Positions 18,707 through 27,634 of a stretch of DNA of 64,000 nt are shown here, one piece after another. The first letter of the stretch is position 1; each line of letters begins with the position of its first letter. Source of the stretch: Pseudovibrio sp. Tun.PSC04-5.I4 (GTDB lineage Bacteria; Pseudomonadota; Alphaproteobacteria; Rhizobiales; Stappiaceae); assembly GCF_900104145.1 (NCBI RefSeq), contig NZ_FNLB01000006.1, positions 4,404,501 through 4,468,500 of the forward strand, written 5' to 3'. The notes under the pieces were generated by a model. That model did not search any database. It worked only from the letters and a program-made list of their open reading frames with translations, and was not told the DNA's origin. The position numbers and the translations under genes are program-made.

Positions 18707-19500
18707 TGCGTGACGTTTTTGAGCAGATTGCAGAGGATATCGCAAGAGGGCCTGTTGATGCAGTACAGGCGGCGCGTGCGCACAGCAAACAGAACTTGCC
18801 TAAGCGGTTTTATGAGCGTGTAAGCGTTGAACTAAAAGACGATGTTTATGCCGTTCTCCTTGATGGTAGCTCTATCAAAACGCCAGCTCGGAATACCTTG
18901 GTGTTTAAAGATGAGACGATCGCTGAGGGTGTCGCGGCGGAATGGGAGTTGCAGGAGGAGGAAATTGATCCAGCCACCATGCCGCTCACCCGCATTGCGC
19001 ACTCCGCTATAGATTCTGTTGAAGACAAATTTGGTGATGTGGCCGATGAAATTACCCGGTACGCGGGTAATGATCATTTGTGCTACCGCGCTGAGGCACC
19101 TGCTGAACTGGTGGAACGCCAGAAAAACCAGTGGGACCCTGTGATTGAATGGGCTGAAAATCTATTTGGTGGGTCGTTTGAACTTGCCAAGGGGATCATT
19201 CATGTTGCGCAGGATGCTGCGATTACGCGCGCCTATCGTGAGCAACTGAATAAGTACGATGCACTTCAACTCGCCGGCATCCATACCGTGACGTCTATCT
19301 CGGGCTCTGCGCTTCTTGCGCTGGGGCTTGCGGAAAAAGCATTTGATGCTGACATTGTTTGGTCTGCAGCTCATGTGGATGAGGACTGGAACATCGAGCT
19401 GTGGGGGCAGGATGATGAAGCCGCCCGTATTCGTCGTTTTAAGCACGAGGAATTCATGGCTTCTGTGCTTATTCTTGTAGGTGTGCCTGAGGAAGAATAG
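18706..19500 (+). CDS. ATP12-family F1-ATPase assembly chaperone
   Basis: Alphaproteobacteria and mitochondria share Atp12, which helps assemble the alpha subunit of F1. The 264-residue protein contains SVELKDDVYAVLLDGSSIKTPARN and PLTRIAHSAIDSV, both typical. The C-terminal part has the conserved SISGSALLALGLA and WSAAHVDEDWNIELWGQDDEAA segments. It begins inside the stop of the HAD gene. A strong terminator follows. Confidence 0.92.
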   Translation: MRDVFEQIAEDIARGPVDAVQAARAHSKQNLPKRFYERVSVELKDDVYAVLLDGSSIKTPARNTLVFKDETIAEGVAAEWELQEEEIDPATMPLTRIAHSAIDSVEDKFGDVADEITRYAGNDHLCYRAEAPAELVERQKNQWDPVIEWAENLFGGSFELAKGIIHVAQDAAITRAYREQLNKYDALQLAGIHTVTSISGSALLALGLAEKAFDADIVWSAAHVDEDWNIELWGQDDEAARIRRFKHEEFMASVLILVGVPEEE

Positions 19501-19531
19501 ATCTTTTTGTTGCTAAATGTAATGATTTTGG

Positions 19532-19559
19532 AAAGCGCAACACCCAGTTGCGCTTTTTT
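19532..19559 (+). terminator. Intrinsic terminator after the ATP12 gene
   Basis: AAAGCGCAAC (19532-19541), loop ACCCA and GTTGCGCTTT (19547-19556) form a perfect 10-bp stem with trailing T residues. Confidence 0.85.
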
Positions 19560-19665
19560 GTTTTATCGCCGGTTATCGGACACCAACATGCGTGCAATTA
19601 AACGTTTGGTGTATGTGGTTTCTTGAAAAGATATTATCTGCAATAACATCGAATCTGTTGAAGAG

Positions 19666-19683
19666 TATGGCCGCTAGGCCATA
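19666..19683. promoter_or_regulatory. Perfect inverted repeat upstream of the first bacterioferritin gene
   Basis: TATGGCC-GCTA-GGCCATA is a 7+4+7 dyad about 78 bases before the bfr start. It could be an operator or a leader hairpin. It matches neither the Irr ICE box nor the RirA iron-rhodo box as I know them, so no regulator is named. Confidence 0.35.
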
Positions 19684-19760
19684 TGTAGGGTGTATACCCG
19701 TTTGAAGCGGGAAGATCGTCGACCATTGGAATAATCAATAATTTTGAAGGAATCCCGCTG

Positions 19761-20246
19761 ATGAAACATAATGAAAAAGTAATAGAGCGGTTGAATGAAG
19801 CGCTGCGTTTAGAACTTGGTGCGGTGAACCAGTACTGGCTGCATTTTCGTCTGTTGGAAGACTGGGGTTTTGGCAAGCTTGCGCAAAAAGAGCGTGAAGA
19901 GTCCATTGAGGAAATGCAGCACGCAGATAAACTGATTGAGCGCATTCTTTTCCTCGGCGGTCACCCGAATATGCAGAGCATTGGCTCGCTGAAAATCGGC
20001 GCAAACCTGAAAGAGGTTCTGGAATCAGACCTTTCTGGCGAGCATGAAGCGCGCACCTCTTACAAAAAAAGCCGTGAGATTTGCGATGAAGAAGGTGATT
20101 ACGTCACCATGAAATTGTTTGATGATCTGCTGGCAGATGAAGAAGGTCACATTGATTTTCTTGAAACCCAGCTTGATCTTCTGGCGAAGATTGGCGAGCA
20201 AAACTATGGCGCGCTTAACGCCAAATCTGCAGATCAAGGCGAATAA
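19761..20246 (+). CDS. bfr: Bacterioferritin (first of a tandem pair)
   Basis: Bacterioferritin is a 24-mer that oxidises ferrous iron and stores it as a mineral. All ferroxidase ligands are present at the E. coli positions: Glu18, Glu51, His54, Glu94, Glu127 and His130. The heme ligand Met52 is also kept. At 161 residues it is normal length. AAGGA precedes the ATG. A terminator follows, so it is probably a separate transcript from the second copy. Confidence 0.95.
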   Translation: MKHNEKVIERLNEALRLELGAVNQYWLHFRLLEDWGFGKLAQKEREESIEEMQHADKLIERILFLGGHPNMQSIGSLKIGANLKEVLESDLSGEHEARTSYKKSREICDEEGDYVTMKLFDDLLADEEGHIDFLETQLDLLAKIGEQNYGALNAKSADQGE

Positions 20247-20272
20247 TCCTTTTTATTCCTAGTTGATTAGTT

Positions 20273-20303
20273 AAGGAGCTGCCTTTTTGGTGGCTCCTTT
20301 TTT
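20273..20303 (+). terminator. Intrinsic terminator after the first bfr
   Basis: AAGGAGC (20273-20279) pairs with GCTCCTT (20293-20299), extended inward by TGCC/GGTG with wobbles, and is followed by a T run. Confidence 0.8.
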
Positions 20304-20513
20304 ATTGCCCTAAACTTGTCTTTGTCGGGCTAGTGGTTCGTTAGCAACAATCCTCGATTTGGGTAGGCGCGCCTCTCTGTTGATCTATGTTTATGATGAA
20401 AGACATTTCCCATGATCAGCACGCAGGGCAGCCGGCCAAATGAGACAGCACTGAAGAGGTGGGTTGGCGGAAAAATGCGTACCTAAAGGAGCGGCAGTCA
20501 GCGCCGGGATTTT

Positions 20514-20999
20514 ATGAAAGCAAAAGACGGTATCATCGAACGCCTAAACATTGCCATTTCCATGGAACTTGGGGCAGTCAATCAATACTGGGTGCATTAC
20601 AGGTTGCTTGCAGATTGGGGCTACACCAAGCTGGGGAAGAAGGAGCGCGCTGAATCCATTGAGGAAATGGGACACGCGGACCGGCTTATTGAACGTATTG
20701 TTTTTTTGGAGGGGCGTCCCAACTTGCAACATGTTGCTCCGTTGCGCATTGGCTCGACAGTTAAGGAAACGTTGGAAGCTGACCTTGCCGGAGAGCGTGA
20801 GGCTATTCAATATTATGGCGAATCCCGCCGGTTTTGTGAGCAGCAGGGTGATTTTGTTACAATGGCGTTGTTTGACTCACTTTTAGCGGATGAAGAAGGC
20901 CATTGTGACTACCTGGAGACTCAACTTGAACTTTTAGGGCAAATTGGCGAAGAAAAGTATGGATTGCTGAATGCAGGTAGCGCAGAGGAATCCGGCTAG
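20514..20999 (+). CDS. bfr: Bacterioferritin (second of a tandem pair)
   Basis: This 161-residue paralogue of the preceding gene is clearly divergent but keeps Glu18, Glu51, Met52, His54, Glu94, Glu127 and His130. Both copies should therefore bind the di-iron centre and heme. In several proteobacteria paired Bfr subunits form mixed shells; whether these do is inference. It has its own upstream region of about 200 bases, so expression may differ from the first copy. Confidence 0.94.
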   Translation: MKAKDGIIERLNIAISMELGAVNQYWVHYRLLADWGYTKLGKKERAESIEEMGHADRLIERIVFLEGRPNLQHVAPLRIGSTVKETLEADLAGEREAIQYYGESRRFCEQQGDFVTMALFDSLLADEEGHCDYLETQLELLGQIGEEKYGLLNAGSAEESG

Positions 21000-21172
21000 T
21001 TTTTGACACGAGAAATGGCATAAAAGCTTGGTTTTCTGCAGGGTCTTACGGGTAGAATTGTGAGGTAGATCGGTTGCATTTGGCTGATGCTCTCAATCCA
21101 ACGGCTCACTAGTTTTATTGCGTAGGGGCGTGCTAGGAGATATCTCAGTTAGATTGGGAGCTGAGATATCTT

Positions 21173-22705
21173 ATGAAGGAAGTTCTGGCTGAATTGGAAA
21201 AACGGCGCGATGAAGCGCGGCTTGGTGGAGGGCAGCGCCGGATTGATGCGCAGCATAAGCGCGGAAAGTTGACCGCACGAGAGCGCATTGAAATTCTGTT
21301 AGATGAAGGTTCCTTTGAAGAATACGACATGTTCAAGCAGCATCGCTGTACTGAATTTGGTATGGAGGAAACGCATTTTCCAGGAGATGGTGTTGTAACG
21401 GGCTGGGGTACGATCAATGGTCGTACGGTCTATCTCTTCTCCAAGGACTTTACGGTGTTCGGCGGCTCACTTTCTGAGACCCACGCTGAGAAGATTATGA
21501 AAATCCAGGACATGGCGCTGCAGAACCGCGCGCCGATCATTGGTATTTTCGATGCAGGTGGCGCGCGAATTCAGGAAGGTGTTGCTGCACTTGGTGGATA
21601 TGGCGAGGTGTTCTGGCGTAATATTCAAGCGTCCGGCGTTATTCCGCAGATTTCCGTGATTATGGGCCCATGTGCCGGTGGTGATGTGTATTCACCCGCC
21701 ATGACTGACTTTATTTTCATGGTGCGCGACACATCCTATATGTTTGTGACCGGCCCTGATGTTGTGAAAACAGTGACCAACGAGACCGTAACAGCGGAAG
21801 AGTTGGGTGGTGCGAGTATTCACACGACCAAATCATCCATTGCGGATGGTGCTTTTGACAATGATGTTGAGGCGTTGCTGCAGATCAGGCGGTTGGTTGA
21901 CTATCTGCCAATGAACAATAAGGCCTGCCTTCCAGAGTTGGAAGTTTATGATGACCCAGCTCGTTTGGATGAGAGTCTGAACACGCTGGTTCCCGATAAT
22001 CCGAATAAACCTTACGACATGCGGGAATTGATCCTGAAGACTGTCGACGAGCGTGACTTTTTCGAGATTCAGGAGAGCTTCGCGGGCAATATCATAACCG
22101 GGTTTGGCCGTATTGAAGGTCGTAGTGTTGGTATTGTGGCTAACCAACCCATGGTTCTTGCTGGTGTGTTGGATAGTGATGCGAGTCGCAAAGCTGCACG
22201 TTTTGTTCGGTTCTGCGATTGCTTCGGCATTCCGCTTGTTACCTTCGTGGATGTTCCTGGCTTTTTGCCGGGAACTGCGCAGGAATATGGTGGGTTGATC
22301 AAGCATGGCGCGAAGTTGTTGTTTGCTTATGGCGAGGCGACCGTTCCAAAAATCACGGTTATTACGCGTAAGGCTTATGGCGGTGCGTATGATGTGATGA
22401 GCTCCAAGCACATTCGCGGCGATGTGAACTATGCATGGCCATCCGCTCAGATTGCTGTGATGGGTGCAAAAGGCGCAACCGAGATTCTTTACCGCTCAGA
22501 ATTGGGTGATCCAGAGAAAATTGCAGAGCGCACGAAGGATTATGAGGATCGCTTTGCGAATCCGTTTGTTGCCGCAGAGCGTGGCTATATTGATGAGGTG
22601 ATCATGCCTCAGGCAACCCGCATGCGTATTTCGCGGGCTCTCGCTATGCTGCGAACCAAGGACCAGCAGATGCCTTGGCGTAAGCACGATAATATTCCGC
22701 TCTAA
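21173..22705 (+). CDS. pccB: Propionyl-CoA carboxylase beta chain
   Basis: The beta subunit is the carboxyltransferase that moves CO2 from biotin to propionyl-CoA, giving methylmalonyl-CoA. The 510-residue protein has the acyl-CoA-binding half ([19 protein letters not shown]) and the carboxybiotin half ([21 protein letters not shown] and [14 protein letters not shown]). It partners with PccA encoded at 24898-26910. The two genes are separated by three small secreted proteins and folB on the other strand. Confidence 0.94.
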   Translation: MKEVLAELEKRRDEARLGGGQRRIDAQHKRGKLTARERIEILLDEGSFEEYDMFKQHRCTEFGMEETHFPGDGVVTGWGTINGRTVYLFSKDFTVFGGSLSETHAEKIMKIQDMALQNRAPIIGIFDAGGARIQEGVAALGGYGEVFWRNIQASGVIPQISVIMGPCAGGDVYSPAMTDFIFMVRDTSYMFVTGPDVVKTVTNETVTAEELGGASIHTTKSSIADGAFDNDVEALLQIRRLVDYLPMNNKACLPELEVYDDPARLDESLNTLVPDNPNKPYDMRELILKTVDERDFFEIQESFAGNIITGFGRIEGRSVGIVANQPMVLAGVLDSDASRKAARFVRFCDCFGIPLVTFVDVPGFLPGTAQEYGGLIKHGAKLLFAYGEATVPKITVITRKAYGGAYDVMSSKHIRGDVNYAWPSAQIAVMGAKGATEILYRSELGDPEKIAERTKDYEDRFANPFVAAERGYIDEVIMPQATRMRISRALAMLRTKDQQMPWRKHDNIPL

Positions 22706-22725
22706 ATAGCGATAAGCTTGCATGA

Positions 22726-22773
22726 AACAACAAGAGCCCCAACCTTCATTTGAAGGTTGGGGCTCTTGTTGTT
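22726..22773. terminator. Long perfect inverted repeat between convergent genes
   Basis: A 23-base arm (22726-22748) and its exact complement (22751-22773) flank a 2-base spacer; the core reads AGAGCCCCAACCTTCA. It lies between the stops of pccB and the convergent small-protein gene. There is no long T tract, but the stem is strong enough to act as a bidirectional terminator or 3' stabiliser. Confidence 0.6.
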
Positions 22774-22806
22774 GGGGGAGGATACCTAACTTGGGGCGAG
22801 CTAGGC

Positions 22807-23106
22807 TTAACTGTCGTTGTTATCTACGACGCAGGTGTATCCGATGAGGGAGGCATTGGAGTCCTTAGTAACGACGTAGGCGCTTTGTGTTTCTTCGTTT
22901 GGAGAACAGTAAGAACCGTTTGCTACGTAACGGTCATAAAGGCCTGGGCCAGTTGCCAGAACGATTGCACCGCGATCTTGAACCAGTTCTTTAACCTGTG
23001 AACTAGACAGATCAACAGTGCTTGTAAGAGGAACGTTCATAGCCTGAGCAACAGAAGCAGCAGAGATGAGGCCGAGTACGGAAAGGGTCAGAGCGATCTT
23101 TTTCAT
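22807..23106 (-). CDS. Small secreted protein, two-cysteine member of a three-paralogue family
   Basis: I do not recognise a named function. The 99-residue product has a clear Sec signal peptide (residues 1-22, ending AQA) and a mature part of about 77 residues. It shares with the genes at 23506 and 23823 the pattern GxIVLxTGxxxYDRxV, a downstream Cys, and IGYxC at the end. Here the first and third family cysteines are both Ser (LSSSQ and NASLIGYTC). Two cysteines remain, enough for one disulfide. It is separated by 399 bases from the other two and has its own upstream region. Confidence 0.8.
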   Translation of the reverse strand: MKKIALTLSVLGLISAASVAQAMNVPLTSTVDLSSSQVKELVQDRGAIVLATGPGLYDRYVANGSYCSPNEETQSAYVVTKDSNASLIGYTCVVDNNDS

Positions 23107-23505
23107 TGTGATTAACTTTCAATTTTTTAAGTTTTATAGATGGGTTTGACCTGTACTTAATAAGTATTCAGATCTGTATATTCTTTAGATTTGTTGCTTT
23201 AATCTGTATTTGTCATTGATGGTGCGTCCCTATTTCTAATCATTGTCAGTTGTTATTATTTTATCGGCGGATTGTTGTTTCCGTCTGTAGGTATATAGAT
23301 AACCATATCAAAAAATAATTATGTGTTACGCAACACAAAATCACCAATTTGCTTACTCTGGACTGTGGATTTGTCAGTTCACAACTTTGTTATTCTTGAA
23401 GGTGTTAAGTAAAATGTGATGTGGATCACTGTGAGGGTAATTCAACCACTCTGAAACCTGTCGTTTGTAATGAAATGTCGCCGAGGAGAGTGTTTGCTCG
23501 CCTGA
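23107..23505. other. AT-rich intergenic region with a CRP-like palindrome
   Basis: No gene is seen. The region upstream of the small secreted gene is AT-rich. At 23415-23430 lies TGTGA-TGTGGA-TCACT, close to the CRP consensus TGTGA-N6-TCACA and internally a perfect GTGAT-N4-ATCAC dyad. It is about 310 bases from the 23106 start, so the target gene is uncertain. Confidence 0.4.
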
Positions 23506-23808
23506 TCAGTCAAAAAAGTCGAAATCATTGTCGTAAGGTGGCTCGCAGGAGTAGCCAATAAAGCATTTCTTTTGATCTTTTGTCGGAACCCACCTGCTCT
23601 TCAGGCGTTCGGGGGGCTGGCAAAACCGCAAACTGCTGACGAAACGATCATACGTACGAACGCCTGTGCTGAGCACTATACCACCGGATTTTTGTACCAA
23701 CGTCTGCGTTTGCTGACAGGTCATCGTACGTGTATCTGGCCGCGCTTGTGCGGTTATGGTGGTTGCCAGAATGAGGCCTGCTGATGTGAGGAGGGTTGAG
23801 AGGAACAT
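23506..23808 (-). CDS. Small secreted four-cysteine protein, paralogue 2
   Basis: The function is not recognised. The 100-residue product has a signal peptide ending AQA (about residue 22). Its mature part has four cysteines in the order TC, RFC, KKC and GYSC around the shared GGIVLSTGVRTYDRFV segment, and it ends with an acidic DNDFDFFD tail. A strong AGGAGGGG site lies eight bases before its ATG and overlaps the stop of the gene at 23823, so the two are coupled in one transcript. The mature pattern suggests a disulfide-stabilised periplasmic or secreted domain. Confidence 0.82.
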   Translation of the reverse strand: MFLSTLLTSAGLILATTITAQARPDTRTMTCQQTQTLVQKSGGIVLSTGVRTYDRFVSSLRFCQPPERLKSRWVPTKDQKKCFIGYSCEPPYDNDFDFFD

Positions 23809-23822
23809 TTTATATTCCCCTC

Positions 23823-24125
23823 CTACTGATTGCGACGGGTGCGAGGTGAACAGCTATAGCCTATCTGACAGCTTTTCTCGTCAAGTGTGGGGACCCACTT
23901 CCGGCGCAGAACCTCGTTGTGCAGGCAATATCTTATATCACTGACATAGCGATCATAGGTTCTAGGCCCCGTATTTAAAACGATGCCACCGGTTTTGTTG
24001 ACGAGGCTCTTGGCCAGCTCGCAGGTGAGTTTTGTCGTGTCAGGTCTTGCTTGCGCTTGTGCAGAGGCAGCCCAGAGCAGGGTGATGAGAGAGCTGGCAA
24101 CAATGGTCGTGGGAACATGTCTCAT
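23823..24125 (-). CDS. Small secreted four-cysteine protein, paralogue 3
   Basis: The function is not recognised. The 100-residue product has a signal peptide ending AQA near residue 25. The mature domain contains cysteines in LTC, RYC, KSC and GYSC, and the shared GGIVLNTGPRTYDRYV and KWVPT segments. It is the upstream gene of a two-gene unit with paralogue 2, which starts 14 bases after its stop. A basic tail (RTRRNQ) replaces the acidic tail of paralogue 2. Confidence 0.82.
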   Translation of the reverse strand: MRHVPTTIVASSLITLLWAASAQAQARPDTTKLTCELAKSLVNKTGGIVLNTGPRTYDRYVSDIRYCLHNEVLRRKWVPTLDEKSCQIGYSCSPRTRRNQ

Positions 24126-24270
24126 GACGTCAGCTAGTCCTTACAAACAGGTGATGTTTGTGACTTTAAAAGCCGCAGTTTCTTCTGTTTTGCAGGGAAT
24201 ACCCGGGTTGTGCGAGTATGAAGACGCGGCGTGGTTAGCCGACCTTGAAGAAAATCAAGGTGAATTGAGT

Positions 24271-24645
24271 TTAGGTTTCCGGTCTCTCGCGTGTGATTTC
24301 CACTGCAAATCCACCCACATGAACAGGGACCGGAGCTGATGGCTTGTTCACCTTCACTGTGACTTTTGAGATGCGCACATCCATTTTGAAAACAGCTTCA
24401 CAAATGGCTCCTGCAAGACGTTCTAATAGGTTGAAGCGGGATTGGGTGACCACGGCCTCTACAGTCTTGGCAAGAGTGCCGTAGCAAACTGTATCTTCGT
24501 ATTCATCCGAATGAGTGGCTTTTTCAAAATCTGCCCAACAGGTGAGGTCTACGATAAAGCGTTGGCCAAGTTTGGCTTCCTCATCATAAAGGCCATGAAA
24601 TGCAAAGAAGGACAGGCCTTCCAGATAAATCTTATGCTCATTCAT
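24271..24645 (-). CDS. folB: Dihydroneopterin aldolase
   Basis: FolB cleaves dihydroneopterin to 6-hydroxymethyl-dihydropterin in folate synthesis. The 124-residue product starts KIYLEGLSFFAFHGLYDEEAKLGQ, which contains the FHG(L)xxEE active-site segment, and has the conserved LLERLAGAICEAV and VKVNKPSAPVP stretches. No folP or folK neighbours it here. It is divergent from pccA. Confidence 0.92.
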   Translation of the reverse strand: MNEHKIYLEGLSFFAFHGLYDEEAKLGQRFIVDLTCWADFEKATHSDEYEDTVCYGTLAKTVEAVVTQSRFNLLERLAGAICEAVFKMDVRISKVTVKVNKPSAPVPVHVGGFAVEITRERPET

Positions 24646-24897
24646 TGTGAGGCTCCGTTCCTATTCTTGGCAGTTGGAGTTCTTCTGTTGCCAGAGGTTG
24701 CTGGTAAACTCAATGCTATGTGCTCAAAAATTCTCGAAACACCGTTGTTTTGAGGGGGGTGTTTTCTGTTTTGGGAAAAGCGATTTGCCATAGGGCCGCA
24801 CGATGGTTCTTCGCCCTATTGTGAGGTTGCGGAGTTGTGTGGAGATGCCTACAACCCAGCACTGTATAGTAAGACTACGTGTATTTGGGATGGGCGC

Positions 24898-26910
24898 ATG
24901 TTTTCAAAAATTCTGATCGCAAACCGTGGCGAAATCGCTTGCCGTGTCATTAAGACTGCTAAGGCGATGGGAATCAAAACGGTTGCAGTTTATTCCGATG
25001 CGGACCGGGATGCACTTCATGTTGAGATGGCTGACGAGGCTGTTCATATTGGTGAGCCGACAGCTGCAAAATCCTACCTTGTGATCGACAAGATTATTGA
25101 TGCATGCAAACAGACGGGTGCTGAAGCTGTTCATCCGGGGTATGGTTTCCTTTCCGAGCGCGCTGAATTTTGTGCGCGCTTGAAGCAGGAAGGCATTGTC
25201 TTCATTGGTCCAAATTCCAAAGCCATCGAAGTTATGGGCGATAAAATCACCTCCAAACGCTTTGCGTCGGATGCTGATGTTTCGACTGTTCCAGGCTATA
25301 TGGGACTGATCGAAACACCTGAAGATGCCAAGCGTATTGCAACTGAAGTCGGTTACCCGGTGATGATTAAAGCATCAGCCGGTGGTGGCGGCAAAGGCAT
25401 GCGCATTGCATTGAACGATAGCGAGGCAATGGATGGCTTTGATCGTGCCAGATCTGAGGCAATCAGTTCGTTCGGTGATGATCGCATCTTCATCGAGAAA
25501 TTCATTGAAAATCCGCGCCATATCGAAATTCAGATCATGGGCGATAAACACGGTAACGTTATTTATCTGGGTGAACGTGAGTGTTCTATTCAGCGCCGAA
25601 ATCAGAAAGTAATTGAGGAAGCTCCATCTCCGCTTTTGGATGAAGAAACCCGCCGCAAAATGGGTGAGCAGGCTGTTGCACTGGCTAAAGCCGTTGATTA
25701 TGACAGTGCTGGTACGGTTGAGTTCGTGGCAGCTCAGGACAAGAGTTTCTTCTTCCTTGAGATGAATACCCGTCTTCAGGTGGAGCACCCTGTAACGGAA
25801 TTAGTTACCGGTGTTGACCTTGTGGAGCAGATGATCCGTGTGGCTGCTGGTGAAGAACTGGCTATTAAGCAAGAGGATGTGAAGTTGAATGGTTGGTCCA
25901 TTGAAAGTCGCATCTACGCTGAGGATCCATACCGCAATTTCCTGCCTTCCATTGGTCGTTTGACATATTACCGCCCGCCTGCTGAAGGAAAGCATGGCAA
26001 CTACGTGGTTCGTAATGACACTGGTGTTGTTGAGGGATCTGAGATCTCCATGTTCTACGATCCGATGATTGCAAAGCTGGTGACGCATGCTGCGACCCGA
26101 GCCGAGGCGATTGCAGGCATGAGCACAGCGCTTGATGAGTTTCAGGTGGATGGCATTCAGCACAATGTGCCGTTTCTAGCCTCTTTGATGAAACATCCTC
26201 GTTGGCGCTCCGGCGAAATTTCAACTGGCTTTATTGCAGATGAATATCCAGATGGGTTCGAGCCTGCGATTCCAGATGCAGAGGCCCGCTCTGTGCTGGC
26301 TTCTGTTGCACTCTCTATGCATTTGATTGAGCGTGAGCGTCTTGATCATTTGCCGGGTCGTTTGCGTCCGCACCATGGGGCTGTTCGCCGCGAGTGGGCT
26401 GTTCTGATCAATGGAGAGAAGCTGGTCGCTGAACTCCTTGAAGGTATGCCTGCAACGCCTATTGATCTGGACGTGTGCATTGAGGGCGGCGCACATGAGC
26501 GCGTTGCCTCCAGGTGGGCTCCAGGTGAGATGTTATGGAAAGGGCAGGTTGGCGCTCGTAATGTTAGCGTTCAGGTGCGTGCTGTTGATAATGGCTACCA
26601 GTTGGATTGGCAGGGTTATTCTGTAGTTGCACAAGTGACGAGCCCGCGGATTGCGGAACTTGCCGCATTGATGCCTGAGAAGATTGCTCCAGACACATCC
26701 AACTTGTTGCTTTGCCCGATGCCGGGGCTTGTTGTTTCTCTTCATGTGGAAGAGGGACAGGAGGTAAAGGCTGGTGAGCAGCTTGCCATTGTTGAGGCCA
26801 TGAAAATGGAAAATGTGCTTCGGGCTGAACGTGATTGTGTGGTAAGCGCAATTAAGGCTGCGCCGGGTGATAGTCTGGCAGTTGATGCAGTGATCATGGA
26901 ATTTGAATAA
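24898..26910 (+). CDS. pccA: Propionyl-CoA carboxylase alpha chain (biotin carboxylase and carrier)
   Basis: PccA carboxylates its own biotin using ATP and bicarbonate. The protein has the biotin carboxylase domain (MFSKILIANRGEIACRVIKTA start; ATP-grasp loop KASAGGGGKGMR near 160; EMNTRLQVEHPVTE near 290), a BT linker region (about 480-580) and a C-terminal biotinyl domain with Lys636 in EAMKMEN. ATG 24898 is chosen because it gives the conserved start and 670 residues; upstream in-frame codons are not family-like. Its partner PccB is upstream. Confidence 0.94.
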   Translation: MFSKILIANRGEIACRVIKTAKAMGIKTVAVYSDADRDALHVEMADEAVHIGEPTAAKSYLVIDKIIDACKQTGAEAVHPGYGFLSERAEFCARLKQEGIVFIGPNSKAIEVMGDKITSKRFASDADVSTVPGYMGLIETPEDAKRIATEVGYPVMIKASAGGGGKGMRIALNDSEAMDGFDRARSEAISSFGDDRIFIEKFIENPRHIEIQIMGDKHGNVIYLGERECSIQRRNQKVIEEAPSPLLDEETRRKMGEQAVALAKAVDYDSAGTVEFVAAQDKSFFFLEMNTRLQVEHPVTELVTGVDLVEQMIRVAAGEELAIKQEDVKLNGWSIESRIYAEDPYRNFLPSIGRLTYYRPPAEGKHGNYVVRNDTGVVEGSEISMFYDPMIAKLVTHAATRAEAIAGMSTALDEFQVDGIQHNVPFLASLMKHPRWRSGEISTGFIADEYPDGFEPAIPDAEARSVLASVALSMHLIERERLDHLPGRLRPHHGAVRREWAVLINGEKLVAELLEGMPATPIDLDVCIEGGAHERVASRWAPGEMLWKGQVGARNVSVQVRAVDNGYQLDWQGYSVVAQVTSPRIAELAALMPEKIAPDTSNLLLCPMPGLVVSLHVEEGQEVKAGEQLAIVEAMKMENVLRAERDCVVSAIKAAPGDSLAVDAVIMEFE

Positions 26911-26945
26911 GGGGTTGGCGCAAAGCCAATGCCCAGTTTGAGGAA

Positions 26946-27608
26946 TTGGCTTTGCGCACTCTGCTTTTTGATTTGGATGGAACGCTGACAGACCCGTTTG
27001 TTGGCATTGTTACCAGCGTTCAATATGCGCTTGAAAAACTTGGCCGTGATGTTCCTCCGGCAAAAGACCTTGCTTTTGTTATCGGCCCTCCGCTCACCGA
27101 AACGCTTAGTCAACTCCTTGATACTGAGGATGAAGAGCTGGTTCTTGAAGCTGTTCGCCTGTACCGTGAGCGCTATACCACCATCGGTCTTTATGAAAAT
27201 AAGCGCTATGAGGGCATCAAAGAGATTCTTAGTGAAGCTCAAGCCCGCGGCGATCGCCTGTTTGTGTGTACCTCCAAGCCATGGGTTTATGCGGAAAAGA
27301 TCATCGCCCACTTTGAGCTGGATGGCTTTTTTGAAAAGACCTACGGCTGTGAGCTGGATATGACCCGCGGCAACAAGGTTGAGCTGCTGGCTTATCTGCT
27401 GGAGCAGGAAAAGCTCGACCCTTCAAAAACAGTTATGATCGGAGACCGGAAGCACGACCTTATTGCGGCTTCTGAAAATGGCGTTGCCTCAATTGGTGTG
27501 CTGTGGGGGTACGGTTCTGCTGAGGAGCTTGCAGAGTATAAGGCCGGTACTGTTGTGTCATCGCCTACAGAGCTTGCTACGCATCTTGCTGGAAGCCTCG
27601 TTTCCTGA
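26946..27608 (+). CDS. HAD-family hydrolase, Gph/PgmB-like
   Basis: The nucleophile motif is LLFDLDGTLTDPF near the start, followed by VCTSKPWVYAEKI and MIGDRKHDLIAA, giving a complete HAD set. The protein has 220 residues. No ATG is available: either TTG 26946 or TTG 26952 starts it, and the second has better spacing from GAGG at 26940-26943. It lies 35 bases after pccA and may be co-transcribed with it. Its substrate is unknown; 5'-nucleotidase or phosphoglycolate phosphatase activity is possible. Confidence 0.82.
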   Translation: MALRTLLFDLDGTLTDPFVGIVTSVQYALEKLGRDVPPAKDLAFVIGPPLTETLSQLLDTEDEELVLEAVRLYRERYTTIGLYENKRYEGIKEILSEAQARGDRLFVCTSKPWVYAEKIIAHFELDGFFEKTYGCELDMTRGNKVELLAYLLEQEKLDPSKTVMIGDRKHDLIAASENGVASIGVLWGYGSAEELAEYKAGTVVSSPTELATHLAGSLVS

Positions 27609-27634
27609 TTTCACCCTCTTCTAATGAGTGTTTT

